Shown one piece after another: positions 1-7,053 of a stretch of DNA of 64,000 nt (position 1 is its first letter; each line of letters starts with the position of its first letter). Under the pieces are notes generated by a model. That model was given only the letters and a program-made list of their open reading frames with translations, had not been told where the DNA came from and did no database searches. A program made the position numbers and the translations under genes. The stretch is from Flavobacterium palustre (GTDB taxonomy: Bacteria > Bacteroidota > Bacteroidia > Flavobacteriales > Flavobacteriaceae): the NCBI RefSeq assembly GCF_014639535.1, contig NZ_BMGA01000006.1:186001-250000 (forward strand), read 5' to 3'.

Positions 1-765
1 CTAAATTCTTTTTTAGCAAATTTTGGAAAAATCCAATTCAAATCATTTGATAATACAGAAAAGCTAATTAGCAAGATTAACTTCAATCACCCTTTATTTT
101 CGGGAGTTTTTGAAAACAAAATTTCTAATTTCCAATACCCGTCAACCAAAGCTTCTTTTACAGTTTCAGACTCCAGTCCGGCAGCTTTATTGTATAATGA
201 CCAAAGTACTTTTTTAACTGCTTTGCAATCTGCTGTTTCTTCCGTTTGTATTTTTTCGGCACCTATCAATACCGAAAACTCTAACTTTCAACAATCGCCA
301 TTAATTGTTCCTGTTTTTTACAAAATGGCTCAATTCAACCAAAATAATGGTGTAACTGCACTGACAATTGGAAATCAAAATCCTTTTATTGTAGATGCTT
401 CGCTGTCAAAAGACGGAATTTTGGAAGTTAAAAATGCCAACGAACATTTTATTCCTATTCAGCAAATTAGAAACACAAAAGTCAAAATGACTTTTAATGA
501 TTTGCCACAGGAAGCAGGCAATTTTGAAATTTACAATCAAAAACAATGGATAGAAAATATTAGCTTTAATTACAATCGAAAAGAAAGCAATCTAAACGCA
601 TCGGATAGCAACATCCTATCCGACTACAATACCGCCGAGTCTATTAAAAGTGTTTTTCAAAGCCTACAAACCGACCGAATGGACAATCAACTTTGGAAAT
701 GGTTTATTATCTTTGCACTGCTCTTTTTGCTATGCGAAATGGCAATTATAAAATTCCTGAAATAA
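1..765 (+). CDS. C-terminal part of a BatA-type membrane protein (5' end outside window)
   Basis: The reading frame is open from the first base of the window, so the gene starts upstream; the in-frame TTG at 190 is only an internal codon. The 254 visible codons end in one hydrophobic segment (WKWFIIFALLFLLCEMAI) followed by a short basic tail. This is the layout of BatA/DUF4159-like Bacteroidota proteins with an extracytoplasmic C-terminal domain and a final membrane anchor. The stop codon lies 12 bases before the dihydroorotase-like gene, suggesting co-transcription. The BatA assignment rests on family resemblance and on this gene commonly preceding a dihydroorotase in flavobacteria. The molecular function is unknown. 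Confidence 0.6.
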   Translation, partial: LNSFLANFGKIQFKSFDNTEKLISKINFNHPLFSGVFENKISNFQYPSTKASFTVSDSSPAALLYNDQSTFLTALQSAVSSVCIFSAPINTENSNFQQSPLIVPVFYKMAQFNQNNGVTALTIGNQNPFIVDASLSKDGILEVKNANEHFIPIQQIRNTKVKMTFNDLPQEAGNFEIYNQKQWIENISFNYNRKESNLNASDSNILSDYNTAESIKSVFQSLQTDRMDNQLWKWFIIFALLFLLCEMAIIKFLK

Positions 766-777
766 AACATTCTCTAT

Positions 778-2031
778 ATGAAACTAATTATCCGAAACGC
801 AAAAATTATCGATCCTCAAAGTTCTTTTCACAATCAAACGGTAGATATTTTAATTGTAGATGGATTAATTGAAAAAATTGGGACTAATTTACCTAATACT
901 CACAATGCCGAAGAACTAAAACTGGATAATCTTCACGTTTCACAAGGTTGGTTTGACAGCAGTGTTTCTCTTGGCGAACCTGGTTTTGAAGACCGCGAAA
1001 CCATTGCAAACGGATTGCTGGTTGCTGCAAAAAGTGGTTTTACGGGAATTGCTTTACAACCCAATTCATTACCCATAATTGACAACCAATCTCAAATTAA
1101 TTTTGTAAAAACTAAAGCCATTGGTCATGCCACAACACTTTATCCTATTGGTGCTTTAACCAAAAATTCCGAAGGAAAAGACATGGCTGAATTGTACGAT
1201 ATGCAACAAGCTGGCGCAATTGCTTTTGGCGATTACAACCGAAGTTTTGAAAATGCCAATTTGCTGAAAATTGCTTTACAATACACCCAGGATTTTGACG
1301 GATTGGTGATTGCTTATTCTCAGGATTCCAATATAAAAGGACATGGAGTTGTAAATGAAGGCATCGTTTCTACCCGCTTGGGACTAAAAGGCATTCCTAA
1401 TCTTGCCGAAGAGTTACAAGTAGCCCGAAATTTATTCTTACTCGAATATACCGGCGGAAAATTACATATTCCGACCGTTTCTACAGCCAAATCGGTAGCT
1501 TTAATCAGAGAAGCCAAAGCCAAAGGATTAAATGTAAGTTGCAGCGTAACCGTTCATCATCTTACCATGACTGATGAGAAATTAGATGGTTTTGACACTC
1601 GATATAAAGTGACACCTCCTCTAAGAACCGAAGAAGACCGACAAGCATTATTAGCCGGAATTCTGGACAACACCATCGACATGATAACTTCTGACCATAA
1701 TCCAATTGACATTGAGCATAAAAAGATGGAATTTGATATGGCAAAAAACGGAACTATTGGTTTAGAAAGTGCTTTTGGTTCTTTGACAAAAGTTTTGCCT
1801 TTAGAAAAAGTAATCGAAAAATTAACTGCCGGAAAATCAGTTTTTGGAATCGAAAATTCTGCTATTAATGAAGGTGCTGTAGCTAATTTGAGTTTATTTA
1901 ATCCTGAAGGAGAAAGTACTTTTACCAAAGAATCCATTTTATCAAAATCTAAAAACTCCGCTTTTTTAGGAATGGAAACAAAAGGTAAAGCATACGGGAT
2001 TATCAATCAAGACCAATTAATTTTAAGATAA
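778..2031 (+). CDS. Dihydroorotase-like amidohydrolase (possibly non-catalytic)
   Basis: This 417-residue protein belongs to the dihydroorotase branch of the amidohydrolase superfamily, which makes or opens dihydroorotate in pyrimidine synthesis. Family motifs seen: the GEPGFEDRETI stretch around residues 66-76, the HIPTVSTAKSV segment, HHLTMTD, and SDHNPID near residue 305. The metal-binding H-x-H that normally precedes the REPG motif is missing; the sequence reads FDSSVSLGEPG. The protein may therefore be an inactive or divergent homologue, like the non-catalytic PyrC' partners of aspartate transcarbamoylase in some bacteria. It lies between the BatA-type gene and a small membrane protein with gaps of 12 and 8 bases, consistent with an operon. 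Confidence 0.75.
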   Translation: MKLIIRNAKIIDPQSSFHNQTVDILIVDGLIEKIGTNLPNTHNAEELKLDNLHVSQGWFDSSVSLGEPGFEDRETIANGLLVAAKSGFTGIALQPNSLPIIDNQSQINFVKTKAIGHATTLYPIGALTKNSEGKDMAELYDMQQAGAIAFGDYNRSFENANLLKIALQYTQDFDGLVIAYSQDSNIKGHGVVNEGIVSTRLGLKGIPNLAEELQVARNLFLLEYTGGKLHIPTVSTAKSVALIREAKAKGLNVSCSVTVHHLTMTDEKLDGFDTRYKVTPPLRTEEDRQALLAGILDNTIDMITSDHNPIDIEHKKMEFDMAKNGTIGLESAFGSLTKVLPLEKVIEKLTAGKSVFGIENSAINEGAVANLSLFNPEGESTFTKESILSKSKNSAFLGMETKGKAYGIINQDQLILR

Positions 2032-2039
2032 TAAATATC

Positions 2040-2360
2040 ATGAATTCAGATAAAGAAGGTAAAAACATAGCTATCATCAGCTATTTCACAATCATAGGAG
2101 CCATCATTGCTCTTTTTATGAACGCCGATAAAAAAAGTCCTTTTGCGTCTTTCCATATCCGTCAGGCATTAGGTATCTTTTTGTCTTTTTTCTTAATTGG
2201 GTATTTTATTGGATATTTTGACAGCTGGACCATTTCTTCAGCTTTTTATTTGTTTTATTTCATCCTTTGGATATACGGATTTTTAGGAGCCTTACAAGGG
2301 CAAATGAAACCAATTCCAATTTTAGGAGAACAATTTCAAAAAATATTTAAAAACGTTTAG
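2040..2360 (+). CDS. Small multi-pass membrane protein, DUF4870/Tic20-like
   Basis: A 106-residue protein with about three hydrophobic segments (residues 10-25, 45-65 and 68-88). A conserved-looking FASFHIRQALG motif sits between the first and second segments. This arrangement, an early helix, then a polar FHxRQA motif, then two more helices, is that of the DUF4870 family of small inner-membrane proteins. No catalytic residue is evident and the function is unknown. It starts 8 bases after the dihydroorotase-like gene and is probably in the same transcript. The ATG at 2040 is the only sensible start. Confidence 0.6.
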   Translation: MNSDKEGKNIAIISYFTIIGAIIALFMNADKKSPFASFHIRQALGIFLSFFLIGYFIGYFDSWTISSAFYLFYFILWIYGFLGALQGQMKPIPILGEQFQKIFKNV

Positions 2361-2421
2361 CCTGATAGTAAATTTCAATGCCAGTACGGGTTTGTCAGGG
2401 CATTCGCAATTAAAATTTTTT

Positions 2422-2518
2422 CACCACAAATTACACAAATCTGCCAAAGGCAGATAAAAATTTGTGTCATCCGATTTTAATTTGATTAGAATTAGTGACA
2501 ATTGGTGTAATTCGTGTC
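2422..2518. repeat. Imperfect inverted-repeat element between genes
   Basis: The left arm (caccacaaattacacaaat, from 2422) and the right arm (ttggtgtaattcgtg, ending near 2515) are imperfect reverse complements about 60 bases apart. A small hairpin (ctgcc-aaa-ggcag, 2441-2453) lies between them. No open frame of note crosses the element. It looks like a dispersed non-coding repeat inserted in the 266-base gap. I cannot see another copy in this window, so calling it repetitive is an inference. Confidence 0.4.
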
Positions 2519-2594
2519 CAACTTTTTTTAAAAGCAAACACTCTGGGCATAATCAGAACATAAATCGAATTCCTAAACTGAACACTAAAAACTA

Positions 2595-2612
2595 TCCCGA
2601 TAGCTATCGGGA
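2595..2612. repeat. Perfect 18-bp palindrome upstream of the hydrolase gene
   Basis: TCCCGATAGCTATCGGGA is a perfect palindrome ending 14 bases before the ATG at 2627. It could form a hairpin in the 5' leader, act as an operator, or be a REP-like intergenic repeat. A related but imperfect 18-mer occurs at 4883-4900. Confidence 0.5.
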
Positions 2613-2626
2613 ACTGAATACTTACT

Positions 2627-3274
2627 ATGAACCTATCCTTAGAATACCTCATCAGAGAACCTAAAATAAAATTAGCTAAAAATCCATTATTACTGCTATT
2701 ACACGGTTACGGAAGCAATGAAGCTGATTTATTCTCCTTTGCCACCGAATTACCGGAAGAATATTATGTTATTTCGGCACAGGCTCCTTATGACTTACAA
2801 TATGGAAGTTATGCCTGGTATGCGATTAATTTTGACGCTAACGAAAATAAATTTTCCGACCACGAACAAGCCAAATTATCAAGAGATTTAATTGCCAAAT
2901 TCATCGAAGAATTGGTTGCTAATTATCCTATTGATGAAAAGAATGTAAGTCTTTTAGGTTTTAGCCAGGGTGCGATTTTGAGTTATGCAATTGCACTTTC
3001 TCATCCTGAAAAAATTCAGAAAGTCATTGCTTTAAGCGGTTATGTTAGCGAACCAATATTTGAAGAAAACTATAAAAACAATGATTTCTCCAATCTGAAA
3101 GTATTTGCCGCTCATGGAACAGTCGATCAGGTTATTCCGGTGGAATGGGCTAGAAAAACCAAACCTTTTTTAGACAAATTAGCAGTAAAATCCGTTTATC
3201 ACGAATACCCAATTGGTCACGGAGTTTCACCTCAGGAATTTCATGATTTTAAAAATTGGTTGATAAAAGAATAA
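2627..3274 (+). CDS. Phospholipase/carboxylesterase-family alpha/beta hydrolase
   Basis: A 215-residue cytoplasmic-type serine hydrolase of the abhydrolase_2 (carboxylesterase/thioesterase) family. Visible features: the oxyanion-hole LLLHGYGSNEADLF motif near residue 25, the nucleophile elbow GFSQGA near residue 118, an acid in AAHGTVDQVIP, and the histidine in YPIGHGVSP near the end. The triad is complete and the length is normal for the family (about 210-230). There is no signal peptide. The natural substrate, a short acyl ester or lysophospholipid, cannot be read from sequence. The gene ends just before a bidirectional terminator. Confidence 0.85.
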   Translation: MNLSLEYLIREPKIKLAKNPLLLLLHGYGSNEADLFSFATELPEEYYVISAQAPYDLQYGSYAWYAINFDANENKFSDHEQAKLSRDLIAKFIEELVANYPIDEKNVSLLGFSQGAILSYAIALSHPEKIQKVIALSGYVSEPIFEENYKNNDFSNLKVFAAHGTVDQVIPVEWARKTKPFLDKLAVKSVYHEYPIGHGVSPQEFHDFKNWLIKE

Positions 3275-3296
3275 TTCTATAATCATTGGCATAAAA

Positions 3297-3329
3297 AAAT
3301 CCCGTCATGTACTGAACAAGACGGGATTT
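3297..3329. terminator. Bidirectional rho-independent terminator
   Basis: The 10-bp arms aaatcccgtc and gacgggattt flank a 13-base loop, with A-rich sequence on the left and T-rich on the right. It lies between two convergent genes (hydrolase ending at 3274, FKBP-like gene ending at 3350) and can serve both. Confidence 0.85.
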
Positions 3330-3349
3330 CTATTTTGATAAAACTTAGA

Positions 3350-4375
3350 TTAATGACAAGCTGAATCTAAATGTTTCTTTTTGCTTGTATCTGTTGGTAT
3401 ATTTCCGCTACAATCAGGAATTGATGCAAAAGGAGTCACAACACCATTAATTGTTATTTCTGATCTGGTCGTAAATTTATCACCATCATCATCAATATCT
3501 AAATAATTAGGAATTCCATCCCCATCCGAATCATCCGGATTTTCAACACCTGTTGCTAATCTTCTCATATAATTATCACCATCTACGTCTTCAAGATAAG
3601 AAGGAATACCATCATTATCTAAATCGGATCTCTTAACAGCATACAACTTAAAACTAAACACTAAAGGCGAATAACTTGGGATAGAACCTTGTCCTGAACT
3701 GTAATAAGCTAATCCTGAAGGCAAAAACATCACTCCTGCTCCAAAATTAGAATATGATACTGTTCCATCAGCATTTGAAACAGGTGTATCGCCTGTTTTG
3801 AATTCCGGAAAAACTTCGCTCCAGCCCGTAACAACACCTGTTAAATCAAAAAAAGATTGTGGGTATTTTAATTCTTCAAATTGATTTGCTAACAGCTCAG
3901 AAGGCACTGCTGGTTGTGCCGGAGTATCTCCAGAAGCTGGCACAGCATCTTTGGCAACGGTGCGATACAAATATTCTCCTTTATAGGATGTTAAAACCTC
4001 ATCCACATTACAAGGTTTTTCGCCTGTTCCTTCTCTCAAAACTAAATAATAAAGTTCGTATGTTATTCCATGTAATTCAACATTCTTTTTTAACAATTTT
4101 GGAAAAGTACTGTTATTCAAATAAGACATTATCGACGGTTGAGTAGTCGAATTGGTTATTTTTTTTATTATTACATCATTATCTGCAAAATTCGGATCTT
4201 CAATATCAATATAATAAGTCTCCAAATATTCTTTGATAGCAATACTATCTGTTGTAAACTGTTCTTGAAAATCTCTAAGGGGTACTTCTTCAATAGAATT
4301 GTTATCGTCTTTCGAACATGAAAATAACGCGAGGCTTGTAATTATTAAAATAAAATAATACCTAAATTTGTTCAT
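3350..4375 (-). CDS. FKBP-type peptidyl-prolyl isomerase-like lipoprotein with thrombospondin type 3 repeats
   Basis: A 341-residue lipoprotein with lipobox LALFSC. The Cys is followed by SKDDNN, resembling the flavobacterial surface-export signal. Residues about 105-245 follow the FKBP pattern: GTGEKPCNVDEVLTSYKG, then FFDLTGVVTGWSEVF, then FLPSGLAYYSSGQGSIP, then LVFSFKLYAV. The C-terminal part has Asp-rich repeats (DLDNDGIPSYLEDVDGD, DSDGDGIPNYLDIDDDGD) typical of calcium-binding thrombospondin type 3 repeats. Foldase activity at the outer membrane is inferred. The protein resembles the gliding-motility-associated FKBP lipoproteins of this phylum, but I cannot assign it to GldI. It is convergent with the upstream hydrolase gene. 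Confidence 0.75.
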   Translation of the reverse strand: MNKFRYYFILIITSLALFSCSKDDNNSIEEVPLRDFQEQFTTDSIAIKEYLETYYIDIEDPNFADNDVIIKKITNSTTQPSIMSYLNNSTFPKLLKKNVELHGITYELYYLVLREGTGEKPCNVDEVLTSYKGEYLYRTVAKDAVPASGDTPAQPAVPSELLANQFEELKYPQSFFDLTGVVTGWSEVFPEFKTGDTPVSNADGTVSYSNFGAGVMFLPSGLAYYSSGQGSIPSYSPLVFSFKLYAVKRSDLDNDGIPSYLEDVDGDNYMRRLATGVENPDDSDGDGIPNYLDIDDDGDKFTTRSEITINGVVTPFASIPDCSGNIPTDTSKKKHLDSACH

Positions 4376-4453
4376 TATAACTGAATTTTAAGTGCGCAAG
4401 ATACAATATTGATTTATTTTTGTAAACTATTTAACTCTGATTTTACAATTTTT

Positions 4454-4861
4454 ATGCGAATAGATAAATATTTATGGTGTGTAAGATATTACAAGACCCG
4501 AAATATGGTTACGGAAGCCTGTAAAAAAAATCACATAACCGTAAATGGCGTGGTTGCAAAGCCCTCAAAAGAAGTTTTTCCTAGCGATAAAATTACTTTT
4601 AGAAAAGACCAGATTACCCAAACCATTACCGTATTAGACATTCCTGAAAATCGTGTAGGTGCAAAATTGGTTGATATCTACCGAAGAAATGATACGCCTG
4701 CCGAAGTTTATCAGCATTTGGAATTATTAAAATTATCCAAAGAACATTATCGAAAAAGCGGAACGGGACGACCAACAAAAAAAGACCGCAGGGATATTGA
4801 TGATTATGGAAACGAGATTCACGAAGACGACGATGAAGATAATTTAAATTCCAATTTTTAA
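4454..4861 (+). CDS. S4-domain RNA-binding protein (Hsp15-like)
   Basis: The N-terminal MRIDKYLWCVRYYKTRNMVTEA is the classic start of S4-domain heat-shock protein 15 homologues, which bind ribosomal RNA on stalled 50S subunits. The rest fits: HITVNGVVAKPSKEV, then a basic GTGRPTKKDRRD tail and an acidic C-terminus. I place the start at the ATG at 4454, giving 135 residues. An upstream ATG at 4409 would add 15 poorly fitting residues and precedes a candidate -7 promoter element (TATTTTTG, 4415-4422). The gene is divergent from the FKBP-like lipoprotein. Confidence 0.8.
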   Translation: MRIDKYLWCVRYYKTRNMVTEACKKNHITVNGVVAKPSKEVFPSDKITFRKDQITQTITVLDIPENRVGAKLVDIYRRNDTPAEVYQHLELLKLSKEHYRKSGTGRPTKKDRRDIDDYGNEIHEDDDEDNLNSNF

Positions 4862-4951
4862 AATTCCAAATCACAAATTCCAATCCTGAAGTTTCGGGAT
4901 AAAAAATCAAAGTTGTATATACGTTTCCAAATTGGAATTTGGATTTTTTAT
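4861..4951. repeat. Inverted-repeat element with central hairpin
   Basis: The left part (aaattccaaatcacaaattccaat, from 4861) is imperfectly complementary to the right part (attggaatttggattttt, from 4931). In the middle, ATCCTGAAGTTTCGGGAT (4883-4900) folds on itself with two G-T pairs. The element fills most of the gap before the phosphoribosyltransferase gene. Its structure, AT-rich arms around a GC-rich hairpin, resembles small dispersed repeats; other copies are not visible here. Confidence 0.4.
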
Positions 4952-4995
4952 ATTTTGGAATTTAAATTCAATTATATTAGCAAAAAAATAAATTT

Positions 4996-5496
4996 ATGAG
5001 CAAAAATATCATTCTAACAAACCTGGAAATAAAACACAAAACAAAACGTATTGCTTACCAAATCTATGAAACCTTCATAGACGAAGAGGAAGTAGTACTT
5101 GCCGGTATTGCCAGTAACGGTTATGTATTTGCTGAAAAAATTGCTCAGGAATTAAAAGCTATTTCCGATTTAAAGGTACTTTTGTGTGAAGTGCATATTG
5201 ACAAACAAAATCCTAACGAACCAATAAAAACTTCGCTGGCAGCCCAAGAATACGCAAATAAAGGCTTAATTCTTATTGATGACGTATTGAATTCCGGCAC
5301 AACCTTAATTTATGCGGTAAAACACTTTTTGGATGTGCCGTTAAAAAAATTCAAAACAGCGGTTTTAGTCGATCGCAATCATAAAAAATATCCTGTCAAA
5401 GCCGATTTTAAAGGAATTTCTCTTTCTACTTCTTTATTGGAACATGTCAGAGTAGAATTTGACCAAGACAACGAAAATTACGCCTGGTTAAGCTAA
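4996..5496 (+). CDS. Type I phosphoribosyltransferase (PyrR/Hpt-like)
   Basis: A 166-residue cytoplasmic protein. Residues 92-104 hold the PRPP-binding loop (LILIDDVLNSGTT), the hallmark of type I phosphoribosyltransferases. Upstream, EEEVVLAGIASNGYVFAEKIA supplies the pyrophosphate loop, and LVDRNHKKYPVKADF provides the downstream base-recognition region. The length and motifs match the PyrR or hypoxanthine phosphoribosyltransferase groups, but the base it uses cannot be told. Its last 9 bases overlap the end of the convergent shikimate kinase gene. Confidence 0.8.
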   Translation: MSKNIILTNLEIKHKTKRIAYQIYETFIDEEEVVLAGIASNGYVFAEKIAQELKAISDLKVLLCEVHIDKQNPNEPIKTSLAAQEYANKGLILIDDVLNSGTTLIYAVKHFLDVPLKKFKTAVLVDRNHKKYPVKADFKGISLSTSLLEHVRVEFDQDNENYAWLS

Positions 5497-6006
5497 AATT
5501 GCCAAAATATCTTCTACCGTCTGCGCAATGGTTCTTTGATCTACAACAACAGTATGTTGCGCCTGATTGTAATAATAACTTCTTTCAAATAAATGAGTAG
5601 CAATAAACTCTTTCATCTCCACATCGTTTTTATTGGCGATAAGGGGTCTATTGCTCTTATTTAACGACAATCTACCCACCAGGGTCTCTATAGAAGCTTT
5701 TAAATAAATAGACTGTACATCGTCTCTTTTCAATAATTCATGATTATTGGCATAACAAGGTGTTCCTCCGCCCAGACCAATAATGATTGGTTCTTTATAA
5801 TTTAATAATTCTACAAAACATTCGTGTTCCACCTTTCTAAAATGGATTTCCCCCTTTTCGGCAAAAATAGTTTTGATAGCCATTTTTACCTTTTTTTCGA
5901 TAAATTCATCTAAATCGATAAAAGGAATTCCTATTTTGTTTGACAATTCTTTGGCTATAGTTGACTTTCCACAACCCATATAACCTAACAGTATAATTTT
6001 CTTCAT
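5488..6006 (-). CDS. aroK: Shikimate kinase
   Basis: A 172-residue cytoplasmic kinase that phosphorylates shikimate at the 3-hydroxyl with ATP, step five of the chorismate pathway. It has the P-loop GYMGCGKST at residues 8-16, the shikimate-binding aspartate in FIDLDEFIE near residue 32, the IHFRKVEHE arginine near residue 57, and the GLGGGTP loop near residue 78. SNRPLI marks the lid arginine. Length is normal. The tail overlaps the convergent phosphoribosyltransferase gene by 9 bases. Confidence 0.95.
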   Translation of the reverse strand: MKKIILLGYMGCGKSTIAKELSNKIGIPFIDLDEFIEKKVKMAIKTIFAEKGEIHFRKVEHECFVELLNYKEPIIIGLGGGTPCYANNHELLKRDDVQSIYLKASIETLVGRLSLNKSNRPLIANKNDVEMKEFIATHLFERSYYYNQAQHTVVVDQRTIAQTVEDILAILA

Positions 6007-6076
6007 AGAATAAAAGCCTATAAACTAATGTGTTAAAATTTATTATTAAAAAAAGACAAATTTATAATAAAAATGC

Positions 6077-6108
6077 TTGGAAAACTTAAAATAAAGTCCT
6101 TATATTTG
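6077..6108 (+). promoter_or_regulatory. Promoter of the tRNA operon
   Basis: TTGG at 6077-6080 and TATATTTG at 6101-6108 are separated by 20 bases. They match the Bacteroidota primary sigma consensus (TTG, about 19-21 bases, TAnnTTTG) exactly at the -7 element. The first tRNA starts 26 bases further on. Confidence 0.75.
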
Positions 6109-6133
6109 CACCCGCAATCAGGGAACGATGCAA

Positions 6134-6206
6134 GACTCGATAGCTCAGTTGGTAGAGCACATCACTTTTAATGATGGGGTCCTGGGTTCGAGCCCCAGTC
6201 GGGTCA
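6134..6206 (+). tRNA. tRNA-Lys (anticodon UUU)
   Basis: The 73-base cloverleaf has acceptor stem GACTCGA/TCGGGTC, D-arm AGCTCAGTTGGTAGAGC, anticodon stem CATCA/TGATG with loop ctTTTaa, and T-arm CTGGGTTCGAGCCCCAG. The discriminator is A and CCA is not encoded. It is identical to the copy at 6252-6324. Confidence 0.97.
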
Positions 6207-6251
6207 CAAATTAAGTGACTCACTTGAAAAACAAACGTTCTCTGATGCAAT

Positions 6252-6324
6252 GACTCGATAGCTCAGTTGGTAGAGCACATCACTTTTAATGATGGGGTCC
6301 TGGGTTCGAGCCCCAGTCGGGTCA
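6252..6324 (+). tRNA. tRNA-Lys (anticodon UUU), second copy
   Basis: Base-for-base identical to the tRNA at 6134-6206 and preceded by a similar GATGCAA leader. This is a tandem duplication probably transcribed from the same promoter. CCA is not encoded. Confidence 0.97.
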
Positions 6325-6325
6325 C

Positions 6326-6358
6326 AAAAGGTTAAGTAAATTTTACTTAACCTTTTTT
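6326..6358 (+). terminator. Terminator-like hairpin after tRNA-Lys
   Basis: Near-continuous 15-bp self-complementarity (aaaaggttaagtaaa with tttacttaacctttt) followed by T-rich sequence. It lies between the second tRNA-Lys and tRNA-Leu, so it may terminate or act as a processing site. Confidence 0.65.
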
Positions 6359-6365
6359 ACTTTTA

Positions 6366-6448
6366 GGCCATGTGGAGAAACGGTAGACTCGCCATCTTGA
6401 GGGGGTGGTGCTCGCAAGGGCGTGAGGGTTCAAATCCCTCCATGGTCA
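6366..6448 (+). tRNA. tRNA-Leu (anticodon GAG)
   Basis: An 83-base class II tRNA. The acceptor stem is GGCCATG/CATGGTC, the anticodon stem CCATC/GGTGG with loop ttGAGgg, and there is a long variable arm (tgctcgcaagggcgtga). The T-arm is AGGGTTCAAATCCCT, the discriminator is A, and CCA is not encoded. Confidence 0.95.
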
Positions 6449-6450
6449 CA

Positions 6451-6491
6451 AAAAATGGGTGAGATATGATAAACATAGCTCACCCATTTTT
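6451..6491. terminator. Bidirectional terminator between tRNA-Leu and the uronate operon
   Basis: A perfect 13-bp stem (aaaaatgggtgag with ctcacccattttt) and a 15-base loop, T-rich on both sides. It can end the tRNA transcript on the + strand and the kduD/cupin operon, which ends at 6521, on the - strand. Confidence 0.85.
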
Positions 6492-6520
6492 ATATAAGTT
6501 TGTACCAAACTTATATTACT

Positions 6521-7036
6521 CTACCTCCCAAAATCGTCCTGTAATCTCACAATATCCTCTTCATCGGAAGGATTTTCGGGATCAGTATGTTGCCAAATTT
6601 CAGCAACAATACCCCATGAATCCAAACCTATTAAACGATGGCGTTCTCCTTTATTCATTTGGATAAAATTGCCAGCCGTGAGCTCCTGAAGCTCTCCTTC
6701 TACGTCTGTTGGACTTGTTTTTACGCCAACAATACCTGCAAGTATTTTCCAAATTTCAGCTCTACGGAAATGATATTGCCAGGACAATCTCTTATTTGGT
6801 GCTACCAACAAAATTTTAGGACTTAATTTATTGGTAATTTTAATTTTATCCATCTCAAGATGCGGGAAAAATTTAGCTGCAAAAACTGCTGCCTGATCTT
6901 CATCAATTACGAAAAAACCTCCCCAAGGACGAGTTTCATCTTTTTGTACAATCGTGAAATTCTCCTTTTGTAATTCGGCTTCAATTTGTTCAAAGATTAC
7001 TTTTTTATCAATCTCATTAGCTGTATTGAAATTCAT
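6521..7036 (-). CDS. Cupin-type sugar-phosphate isomerase (mannose-6-phosphate isomerase type II-like)
   Basis: A 171-residue cytoplasmic protein with one cupin fold. ETRPWGGFF near residue 40 is the RPWG signature of type II phosphomannose isomerases. The metal site is suggested by LSWQYHFRRAEIWKI near residue 105 and by the later GERHRLIG. Close relatives are often annotated phosphoheptose or mannose-6-phosphate isomerase. It lies only 17 bases after kduD and before the shared terminator, so it is the last gene of the uronate operon. It may be recruited to isomerise an intermediate there, or be a passenger; sequence alone cannot decide. Confidence 0.65.
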   Translation of the reverse strand: MNFNTANEIDKKVIFEQIEAELQKENFTIVQKDETRPWGGFFVIDEDQAAVFAAKFFPHLEMDKIKITNKLSPKILLVAPNKRLSWQYHFRRAEIWKILAGIVGVKTSPTDVEGELQELTAGNFIQMNKGERHRLIGLDSWGIVAEIWQHTDPENPSDEEDIVRLQDDFGR

Positions 7037-7053
7037 TTTTTCTCTTTTAAAAA

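Noticed and set aside
6134-6324. The two identical tRNA-Lys copies as an assembly artefact
   Set aside because: Flanking sequences differ, and tandem identical tRNAs are common.
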